DNA from: Planctomycetota bacterium
GTDB taxonomy: Bacteria; Planctomycetota; Phycisphaerae; SM23-33
DNA: 64,000 bases
NCBI GenBank assembly: GCA_022705325.1
Contig: JAKJER010000025.1
Coordinates: 25,145-89,144, forward strand
Direction of reading: 5' to 3'
Shown here: positions 1 to 6,128 of the stretch, in pieces
How the letters are laid out: every line of letters begins with the position of its first letter
Numbering within the stretch: the first letter of the stretch is position 1
Translations under genes and position numbers: made by a program
The notes under the pieces: generated by a model
What the model saw: only the letters and a program-made list of their open reading frames with translations
The model's database searches: none
Told to the model about the DNA's origin: nothing

Positions 1-85
1 CTTGCACGATCGTCATCAGGAGCAACGCACACGGGGCCCTCGTCTTCTCGGGCGGCCCGCTTTCTCTGCTCCGTTGCGGCGTGGC

Positions 86-1231
86 TTACGGGCACTGAAG
101 CAGCCCGGCGGCCCAGAGGCATTCCCCGCAGCGCGGAGGCGGGCCGGCGGAGCAGTCGTCACGGTTGGATTCCCGCAGATCGCAGCCGCCGCAGTCGGTG
201 CAGGGGGAGAACTCAAAAGCCAGGACGCGCCGGCGCAGCTCGCGGTAGGCGGGGGAACCCCAGATGTCGGCCAGGTCCGACTCATTCACGTTGCCGAGGT
301 GGAAGGCGGCCACTCGCTTGGCCCGCGAGCGGAAGTACACCGTGTGGTCATGCAGCAGCGGCAGGCAGGGACTGACCAGGCCGTCGTGGCGGATGGCGAA
401 ACGGCCTTGCGCGACGAACGGGCATCGCGGCCCGGCTGCGTGAACGTCCGCTGCGTTGATCCGAAGGCGGGTGCCCACGTGACGCAGGCGGTCGACGGCC
501 GCCGAGACTTCCGGGACAGCGTCCATCTGGGGCAGATCGACGAGGGGGCTGTAGGGCGAGGGGCTGGCCGAGCGGGCCGTGGTGGACCAGTGCCTGTAGA
601 GCACCTGGTCGGCCAGGTCCTCCGTGTGCGGGGCGAGGTTGGTCACCAGGATGGACGAGAAGCCCAGGCTCACCGACAGCCGCCGCAAGGCGGGCAACTC
701 GTGGATATTGGATCGAGTGGCCACGAATTCCAGGCACACGTCGGGCTTGGCGGAGTTGGCGCGGGTCTTTCGGTCCTTGATCGCCCGCAGGCGGGGCGCC
801 AGATCGGCCAGCGAACCCGGATGCAGCGGGGTCTGGGCGGCCGGGCGGACGGCGTCGACGGAGACGATGACGCGATCCGCCTGAAGCGCGACCAGGCGAT
901 CGGCGGCGGGGGCGTCCAGCAGGGTGGCGTTGGTGACCAACTCAACCCACAAGCCCGCCTGCTTGACTCGGGCCAGGAAGTCCCAGAAGAGCGGGTGACA
1001 CATCGGCTCGCCGTACCCGCTGAAATTGACCCCACGGCAGGTGGGCAAGCGGCCCAGGCCCATGATCACGCGGTCGAACGTCTGCCGCGACATACTTCCC
1101 CCGGGCGTGGTCCACGAGTGGCGGATGCACATGCGGCAATCCAGATTACACTCGGTCGTCAGCTCGAGGTAGACCTTACGGGGCGGCACGTCGGCGAGCG
1201 GCGGGGCGGGCTGGTTGAGATGTTCACTCAT
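86..1231 (-). CDS. Radical SAM protein with SPASM-like C-terminal cysteine region
   Basis: A 381-residue cytoplasmic radical SAM enzyme. The [4Fe-4S]-binding CxxxCxxC motif is C28-C32-C35, followed by a GYGEP motif. The C-terminal third carries many more cysteines (a CPFV site, a GLVSPCLP stretch, then CTDCGGCDL and further Cys near the end), the pattern of a SPASM/twitch domain holding auxiliary Fe-S clusters. It is the last gene of the minus-strand ars-type cluster, 17 nt after the ArsG-like gene, so it is probably co-transcribed. The ATG at 1231 has only a weak ribosome binding site. SPASM enzymes modify peptides or small molecules or mature other enzymes; the substrate here is unknown. 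It lacks the layout of ArsS (arsenosugar) enzymes as far as I can tell. Family assignment is firm, function is not. Confidence 0.85.
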   Translation of the reverse strand: MSEHLNQPAPPLADVPPRKVYLELTTECNLDCRMCIRHSWTTPGGSMSRQTFDRVIMGLGRLPTCRGVNFSGYGEPMCHPLFWDFLARVKQAGLWVELVTNATLLDAPAADRLVALQADRVIVSVDAVRPAAQTPLHPGSLADLAPRLRAIKDRKTRANSAKPDVCLEFVATRSNIHELPALRRLSVSLGFSSILVTNLAPHTEDLADQVLYRHWSTTARSASPSPYSPLVDLPQMDAVPEVSAAVDRLRHVGTRLRINAADVHAAGPRCPFVAQGRFAIRHDGLVSPCLPLLHDHTVYFRSRAKRVAAFHLGNVNESDLADIWGSPAYRELRRRVLAFEFSPCTDCGGCDLRESNRDDCSAGPPPRCGECLWAAGLLQCP

Positions 1232-1248
1232 GCGGCGCTCGCGGGGGA

Positions 1249-1947
1249 TCAGGCCGCGTTGAGCGGCAGGCCGTAGATGTAGACCAGGCAGTAATAGAAG
1301 CCCGCCAGGATGAACGCCGCGCCGGCGATCACCCGCACGGCCCTCTCGAGCTGAGCCAGACGGTTGAACGCCTTGCCCACGTGTTGGGAAGCGAAGGCCG
1401 CCAGCATGGCGAAGCCCACGACAGGCACGGCCGTGCCCACGCCGTACAGCGCCGGCAGGACCAGCAGCGAGTGCTCTCGTCCGGCCAGGCCGATCAGCGA
1501 GAGGAAGAAGAGTGCGGCCGAGATGGGGCAGAATGACAAGGCGAACAGCGCCCCCATCGGCAGGGACCACCAGACTCCTCCTCGGGCCGCTCGTTGCTGG
1601 AGGCCCTGGCCGGCCAGCGACAGCGAGGCCGTCGGCTGAAGCAGGCCCAGCAGGAGCATGCCCGTCAGAATGAGGACGGGGCCCAGGGCGGTATTGAAGT
1701 AGCGGTCGAGATAGAACGAGACGCTGGCAGCCTCCAGCAGGAAGTAGAGGATGGCAACGGCGACGACGACGTAGGCCAGGACGCGTCCGAGGGTGTACAG
1801 CAGGCCCGACAGCAGGACAGCGGCCTGGCTGTCCAGGCGGCGGGCGAGAAAAGTCATAGCCGCCAGGTTCCCGGCCAGCGGGCAGGGGCTGATGGAGGTC
1901 CACAGGCCCAGGGCGAAGGCCATCGAGATTCCCGACCAGGTAATCAT
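1249..1947 (-). CDS. arsG: CcdA/DsbD-like membrane protein of the ArsG permease family
   Basis: A 232-residue polytopic membrane protein with about six hydrophobic segments. Two conserved Cys-Pro sites, S-P-C22-P in the first helix and F-C140-P in a later helix, match the redox cysteine pair of the CcdA/DsbD transmembrane domain. Its N-terminal pattern (TSISPCPLAGN) resembles ArsG-family permeases, which were described with ArsE and ArsF as a system that reduces and exports aromatic arsenicals. The ATG overlaps the stop of the ArsF-like gene (ATGA), which indicates translational coupling. The protein may export an aromatic arsenical, or it may carry electrons across the membrane to the periplasmic ArsF-like and flavoprotein partners. 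The sequence supports the fold; the substrate is an inference from context. Confidence 0.72.
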   Translation of the reverse strand: MITWSGISMAFALGLWTSISPCPLAGNLAAMTFLARRLDSQAAVLLSGLLYTLGRVLAYVVVAVAILYFLLEAASVSFYLDRYFNTALGPVLILTGMLLLGLLQPTASLSLAGQGLQQRAARGGVWWSLPMGALFALSFCPISAALFFLSLIGLAGREHSLLVLPALYGVGTAVPVVGFAMLAAFASQHVGKAFNRLAQLERAVRVIAGAAFILAGFYYCLVYIYGLPLNAA

Positions 1948-2474
1948 CCTGCCGCTCCGGCGGCTTGGGAAGTGGGGGAAGGACCAGTGGCGGGCAGGTC
2001 AGCGTTGGGCAGGCAACCGCGGATGGCCCAGCCGACGTAGTCGAAGAAATCCGCCTTGTCGTGGCGGCGGAGCATGATGTCGTCCAGGCGGTAGGCCTCC
2101 CCGTCGCCGCCCGCCCGGCGCGGGATCACGACGATCATGTTGCCCGCGACCTCGTATCGTCTGGCCAGCTCGCGCTGCTGGGTGTAGTCCAGGCTCTTCC
2201 ACTCCAGCCGTCCTTCGCGGAGGGCGTCGGCGAACTGCGTGTCGATCACCTCGCGGGCGTACTGTTCGACGAGGTTACAGCCCTCGCACCGCTTGGTGCC
2301 GTGGAAGTAGTACACGACGGCGCGGTCCGGCTTGAGGGCCGGCCCGGCGGCGGCCTGGTCGGAGTCGGCCGGGGGGACGGCGCCCTGACGGGGGAACTCC
2401 CGCCCGACGGCGAAGCCCACAGTGATCCACACGAAGATCAGCAAAGCGTGCTTGAGGATCGTCTTGGCGTTCAT
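1944..2474 (-). CDS. arsF: Membrane-anchored thioredoxin-like protein, ArsF-like
   Basis: A 176-residue protein with an N-terminal membrane anchor (about residues 7-24) and an extracytoplasmic thioredoxin-like domain carrying a C63-E-G-C66 motif after YYFHGTKR. This matches the ArsF-like family found beside ArsG. I place the start at the ATG at 2474, because an upstream in-frame extension would bury the signal anchor behind a low-quality arginine-rich stretch. No Shine-Dalgarno lies close to this ATG, but a TACAAT hexamer sits 6 nt upstream (2486 to 2481), compatible with a leaderless secondary promoter. It probably relays electrons or holds a metalloid at the outer membrane face, together with the CcdA-like ArsG protein. 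Confidence 0.68.
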   Translation of the reverse strand: MNAKTILKHALLIFVWITVGFAVGREFPRQGAVPPADSDQAAAGPALKPDRAVVYYFHGTKRCEGCNLVEQYAREVIDTQFADALREGRLEWKSLDYTQQRELARRYEVAGNMIVVIPRRAGGDGEAYRLDDIMLRRHDKADFFDYVGWAIRGCLPNADLPATGPSPTSQAAGAAG

Positions 2475-2544
2475 GGTGGTATTGTACCGTTTTCCTACCA
2501 AGGTTCGTCGTCTTGTCCTGGCCCGCCAGGAGGGCTCCGGCGGG

Positions 2545-3240
2545 TCAAGCCTTGGGGCGGGCCTGCTCCAGGGCCACCTCAGCCACGTGCATGCCGAGCT
2601 TTCGGGCGGTGTCCATGCCGAGTTCGTCCTTGGTAATGTCGTCGTCCTGGGAGTTCCACAACGTCGCGCCTTGGTGGGCCTTGGGCTTGCCGCCAACGAT
2701 GAGCATCTCCTGGCAGAGCATGGCCGTCTGGATCTGCTCGACCACCAGTTCCTGCCCGCCGTGTCGGAAGCCGCCGACGGCCAGCGCTCCCAGAGGCTTA
2801 TTGGCCCACAGCAGCTTAGGGCTGCGCAGTGCGGCCAGCCTTTCCAGGAAGGCCTTGCACAAGGCGCTCATGGAGCGAAAGTAGACGGGCGATCCGATAA
2901 TCACGCCGGCTACCCGCGGGTCCTTCAGGTCGCCCAGGAGCTTGGCAAAGTCATCGTTGACCTCAGCGGGCTGGTCGGGCTTGGCGCCGCCGACCCACCC
3001 GCTGACGGTCATGCCGCCCAGGTCGATGAGCTTGCCTCGGATGCGCGAGTGGAAACCCTCCGCCGCGGCCAGAGCCGCCTGAACGGCCGTCGCAGTGCTC
3101 TTGCCCATCCGTGGGCTGCACGCGACGCCCAGGACCACCAGGTCGCCCTTGGCGGTCGTGTCCTGGGCCGAGGCCGAAGCGGCCAGGGCGGCGGCGCCCA
3201 GCGTTCCCATCATCGCCCTTCGATTCAGCAGATCAGACAT
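2545..3240 (-). CDS. Tat-exported flavodoxin-like / FMN reductase family protein
   Basis: A 231-residue flavodoxin-fold oxidoreductase of the NADPH-dependent FMN reductase/iron-sulfur flavoprotein type. A phosphate-binding loop (CSPRMGKST) follows the first beta strand and a GSPVYF segment matches the second FMN contact. It begins with a twin-arginine signal (N-R7-R8-A-M-M-G, then a hydrophobic alanine-rich stretch ending ASASAQ), so it should be folded with its flavin and exported by Tat. An AGGAG lies in front of the ATG at 3240. A periplasmic flavoprotein inside an ars-type cluster is unusual, because ArsH-like relatives are normally cytoplasmic. It may reduce an arsenical or nitroaromatic compound outside the inner membrane, fed by the neighbouring thioredoxin/CcdA-like proteins; that role is inference. 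Confidence 0.8.
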   Translation of the reverse strand: MSDLLNRRAMMGTLGAAALAASASAQDTTAKGDLVVLGVACSPRMGKSTATAVQAALAAAEGFHSRIRGKLIDLGGMTVSGWVGGAKPDQPAEVNDDFAKLLGDLKDPRVAGVIIGSPVYFRSMSALCKAFLERLAALRSPKLLWANKPLGALAVGGFRHGGQELVVEQIQTAMLCQEMLIVGGKPKAHQGATLWNSQDDDITKDELGMDTARKLGMHVAEVALEQARPKA

Positions 3241-3275
3241 TCGCGTTTCTCCTTTGCCCAGGCAGCGGGTCTTGC

Positions 3276-3509
3276 TCAAGAGAGCATCTTCTTGATGGCG
3301 CCCACGTCGGGGACCTTGCCGGTAACCTTGACCTCCCCGTCGACGACCAGCGCGGGCGTGAACATCACGCCCATGGCCAGGATCTGATTGATGTCGGTTA
3401 CCTTCTCGATGGTGCAGTCGACGCCCAGTTCCCGGGCGGCGGTTGCGGCGTTCTCCGCCAGCTTGGTGCACTTGGGGCAGCCGGTTCCGAGGACTTGCAG
3501 CTTCTTCAT
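3276..3509 (-). CDS. Small thioredoxin-family (redox-active disulfide) protein
   Basis: A 77-residue cytoplasmic thioredoxin/glutaredoxin-like protein with a C11-P-K-C14 active site right after the first strand and a cis-proline region (GVMFTPALVVDGE). Proteins of this compact type are commonly found with permeases of the ArsP/DUF318 group, and one is the ArsE partner in arsEFG loci. It lies 31 nt from the DGC gene and 35 nt from the flavoprotein gene, so it is part of the same transcription unit. It likely supplies reducing equivalents to the CcdA-like membrane protein or to the DGC protein. I leave the symbol blank because ArsE identity cannot be checked here. Confidence 0.85.
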   Translation of the reverse strand: MKKLQVLGTGCPKCTKLAENAATAARELGVDCTIEKVTDINQILAMGVMFTPALVVDGEVKVTGKVPDVGAIKKMLS

Positions 3510-3540
3510 TGGTGCGATCCTGTCGTTAAATGCATTTCCG

Positions 3541-3915
3541 TCAGGCCTCGGTCAGCGCGTCGCGGGCGGCGGCGAGGGCCTGCTCGATCTGTTCCGGTTC
3601 GGCCCGCACGCCCTTGACCTTCTCGACGCCCAGGTCCGTCACGCGGAACTGGACGAAGTTGGTCAGGCCCGCCCGCTCGAAGCACTTCTTGGCGCAGTCG
3701 AGGCTGCAGCCGTCGATCAGCAGGTTCACGTCGGCGTCTCGGGCTGACTGGATCATGCCCTGGAGCCCGGCCCCGATGCCGGCCAGGCAGAACATGGAGG
3801 CCTTGCCTTGGAACATCAGTTCCCGGGCGGCGCGGTCGGCGATCTCGGCGACGTTGGCCCCGCCCGAGCAGGCATAGACCAGCACCTTCTTTCCACTGTT
3901 GCAGCAGTCGCTCAT
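3541..3915 (-). CDS. DGC-domain putative zinc-binding protein
   Basis: A 124-residue cytoplasmic protein of the DGC family, named for the D-G-C triplet seen here at residues 68-70. Cysteines sit at positions 4, 5, 16, 43, 70, 74 and 78, with C70-x3-C74-x3-C78 forming a likely metal site. The family is annotated as putative zinc-binding and often occurs next to thioredoxins and ArsP-like permeases. A strong ribosome binding site (GAAGGAG) precedes the ATG at 3915. It could act as a metal or metalloid chaperone handing cargo to the permease. No biochemical function is established. Confidence 0.82.
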   Translation of the reverse strand: MSDCCNSGKKVLVYACSGGANVAEIADRAARELMFQGKASMFCLAGIGAGLQGMIQSARDADVNLLIDGCSLDCAKKCFERAGLTNFVQFRVTDLGVEKVKGVRAEPEQIEQALAAARDALTEA

Positions 3916-4003
3916 GGTCTTCTCCTTCAGTCTCTCTTGCTTCTTTCTTTGTGATCTCTGCGCCGTGACCTGGGTGGTCTCAGTGGTCTTGGTGATTCGT
4001 CGT

Positions 4004-5551
4004 TCACGCTCCCGCGACGGCCTGGAAGATCATCCCGCTGGTGGCGGCCATCACGATCACCAGCGCGACAAACACGAGGGTCTTGCGGGTGCCCAGCACG
4101 CTGCGGATGACCAGCATGGAAGGCAACGAAAGGGCCGGGCCCGACAGCAGCAGGGCCAATGCGGGCCCCTTGCCCATCCCCGCGCCGATGAGCCCCTGAA
4201 GAATGGGCACCTCGGTCAGCGTGGCAAAGTACATGAACGCTCCGAATACCGAGGCGAAAACGTTGGTCCACAGCGGCCAGATCCAGCGGATGGCCTCTTC
4301 CCAGCCCGATCCGGCCAGACGCGTCTCGGCCAGGAAGCTCTGGGGCGAGGCGCCGACGAGCATCTCGACGTAGCGGCCGGGAATGAAGCCTTCGCGATCG
4401 GGCCGGCCCAGCAGGAAGCCCGCCACCAGCACGCCGATCAACAGCAGCGGGAGGATCTGCTTGGCGAAGTCCCAGGTGGCGGCCAGCCACTGCCCGCCCT
4501 CGTCATCTCGCCCGGTCGTGACGGCGACCAGGCCGATCACGGCGGCGGCAAAGGGCAGGAGGATCCACAGGCCACCGTGGGGCAGCAGCCACGACAGCAG
4601 CGCAGGCGGGATGGCCGCCAGGGCGATCTTCCACCAGGCGATCTTCAACACCGCCACGAGCACGCCGCCCAGCAACAGGGCGAACCCGGAGGCGATCCAC
4701 CACTTGGCCTGGTAGATCGCGTTCCACAATCCTTCGGCCGGACGGACCTGGTGGACCGTCGAGCGGTCCAACTCCACCAGCGGGGCGGAGCGGTCCAGCG
4801 GGCCGTGATAGCCGAACCCGCCCCGAAGGAATATGGAGCGGTCCGTCTCGCGCTCGATCAACCCGGTGCAGGTGTGGCCGTCGCCGAACCGATCGACGAC
4901 GCAGACAGACACCTCCTGCGGCTTGCCCCAGTTGGCGAAGACCAGCACGCCGATCATGGCCGCGAAGAACAGGGCGGTCTGCCAGAGGGGCCTGCCTGCG
5001 GGCGCCTCGGGCATGGCTGCCTGAGCGGTGTGACGCTCTTGCTCCTGGCGGCGGTAGAGGAGGTGCATGGCCAGGCCGATCACGATGCTGAAGACGACGG
5101 CCCCGACGGCCCGGGACAGGCCAAGCTGCGGACCCAGGATACGGGCGGTGAGGATGATGGCCAGAACGTTGATGGCCGGGCCGGCGTACAGGAAGGCCGC
5201 AGCCGGGCCGAGCCCAGCGCCCATGCGGTAGATACCCGCGAACAGGGGCAGGACGGTGCAGGAGCAGACGGCCAGGATGGACCCGCTGACGCTGGCCACG
5301 CCGTAGGCCATCAGCGGATTGGCCCCCCGGCCCAGGTAGCGCATGACGGCCGCCTGTCGGATGAAGACGCCGATGCCCCCGGCGATGAAGAACGCCGGAA
5401 CCAGGCACAGCAGCACGTGCTCGCGGGCGTACCAGCGGGCCAGTTGGAGCGACTCCTGGATCGCGTTATCGAACCGCGCCCATCCGACAGGCAGGAAGAA
5501 CAGGCCCGCGAAGGCCAGGAGGATCCAGATGAGCTTCGTCCATTCACGCAT
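4004..5551 (-). CDS. Permease of the ArsP/DUF318 family with a soluble insert
   Basis: A 515-residue inner-membrane permease. The diagnostic C96-S-C98-TVLPLFAGI motif occurs in the first half, and a second repeat (FASVFGAFMYFATLTEVPI, then LLSGPALSLPSMLVI) occurs in the C-terminal half, as in the two-bundle ArsP/DUF318 family, some members of which export organoarsenicals. Family members are usually about 300-450 residues. The extra length is partly a non-hydrophobic segment at residues 209-280 containing C217 and C228 between two membrane domains. It follows the ArsR gene by 97 nt on the same strand. Substrate probably a metalloid or organometalloid; not determined. Confidence 0.82.
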   Translation of the reverse strand: MREWTKLIWILLAFAGLFFLPVGWARFDNAIQESLQLARWYAREHVLLCLVPAFFIAGGIGVFIRQAAVMRYLGRGANPLMAYGVASVSGSILAVCSCTVLPLFAGIYRMGAGLGPAAAFLYAGPAINVLAIILTARILGPQLGLSRAVGAVVFSIVIGLAMHLLYRRQEQERHTAQAAMPEAPAGRPLWQTALFFAAMIGVLVFANWGKPQEVSVCVVDRFGDGHTCTGLIERETDRSIFLRGGFGYHGPLDRSAPLVELDRSTVHQVRPAEGLWNAIYQAKWWIASGFALLLGGVLVAVLKIAWWKIALAAIPPALLSWLLPHGGLWILLPFAAAVIGLVAVTTGRDDEGGQWLAATWDFAKQILPLLLIGVLVAGFLLGRPDREGFIPGRYVEMLVGASPQSFLAETRLAGSGWEEAIRWIWPLWTNVFASVFGAFMYFATLTEVPILQGLIGAGMGKGPALALLLSGPALSLPSMLVIRSVLGTRKTLVFVALVIVMAATSGMIFQAVAGA

Positions 5552-5648
5552 AGCTTGCAGTCCGCAGCCGGTTTTCAGCAGCCCATGTGCACTCGGCGGG
5601 CGTCAGCGCTCACGAACGCTCGCGGCTTCGAGCGGCGCTCCGCAACGC

Positions 5649-5975
5649 TCACAGCGCCTCCAGGACGGCGGCGTGTTCCTTCGCCCGCCCGCGGAGCACC
5701 CCGGACACGCACGAAAGAAAGCCGCTCACGCAGGGCGTCTTGAGGCGGTACAGCATCCGCAGGCCGTCCTTGCGACAGTCGAGGACGCCGGCCTGGAGCA
5801 TCAGCGCCAGGTGGCGCGAGAGGTTGGGCCGCCCGCAGCCGATGTGAGCGGCGATGTCGCAGACGCACTGCTCGCCGTCGGCAAGGAAGTCCACCACAGC
5901 CAAACGGATCGGGTGGGCCAGGGCCTGGAGCACCTGGGCTTTGAGTTCGTACAGTCGTTTGGCGTTCTTGTCCAT
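5649..5975 (-). CDS. arsR: ArsR/SmtB-family metalloregulator
   Basis: A 108-residue winged-helix repressor. The DNA-binding region follows the motif C37-V-C39-D, which corresponds to the ELCVCDL metalloid site of ArsR proteins; the recognition helix is the segment GRPNLSRHLALM. Further cysteines (C47, C67, C82, C89) could add ligands. It is the first gene of the minus-strand cluster, and its own promoter overlaps an inverted repeat (5996-6019), so negative autoregulation relieved by As(III)/Sb(III) or an organoarsenical is likely. The role as a metalloregulator is strong; the exact inducer is unknown. Confidence 0.88.
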   Translation of the reverse strand: MDKNAKRLYELKAQVLQALAHPIRLAVVDFLADGEQCVCDIAAHIGCGRPNLSRHLALMLQAGVLDCRKDGLRMLYRLKTPCVSGFLSCVSGVLRGRAKEHAAVLEAL

Positions 5976-5995
5976 GGAGGCCTCTGAGTCAGTAA

Positions 5996-6032
5996 GTTAC
6001 CAAATAGTAACATAGTAACCAATGAGAATCAA
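5996..6032 (-). promoter_or_regulatory. Promoter and ArsR operator of the ars-type cluster
   Basis: On the minus strand a -35 TTGATT (6032-6027) and a -10 TACTAT (6009-6004) are separated by exactly 17 bp. The inverted repeat GTTACCAAATAGTAAC (5996-6011) covers the -10, and a second GTAAC (6015-6019) extends it, giving two direct GTTACTAT units on the coding strand. This is the expected position for an ArsR operator. The start codon lies 28 nt downstream of the -10. Confidence 0.7.
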
Positions 6033-6084
6033 GAGAATTCCTGACACGATTCGTACGGGTCGTGCGGAGCCCAAAGGGGGGCAC

Positions 6085-6118
6085 GCGATACACGGGACCG
6101 AGCGATACACGGGACCGA
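6085..6118. repeat. Perfect 17-bp tandem duplication
   Basis: GCGATACACGGGACCGA occurs twice back to back (6085-6101 and 6102-6118), ending 10 nt before the start of the next gene. It lies between two divergent transcription units and could be a slippage product or a regulator binding site for the gene at 6129. Confidence 0.9.
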
Positions 6119-6128
6119 CGAGTGCGTT

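Noticed and set aside
3916..4003. Possible small RNA or gene between the DGC and permease genes
   Set aside because: The 88-bp gap has repetitive TGGTCTCAGTGGTCTTGG-like text but no promoter, terminator or coding frame that I can support.
3899..5743. Plus-strand open frame of about 600 codons over the permease
   Set aside because: The permease on the minus strand has clear membrane segments and family motifs; the plus frame is a low-complexity shadow.
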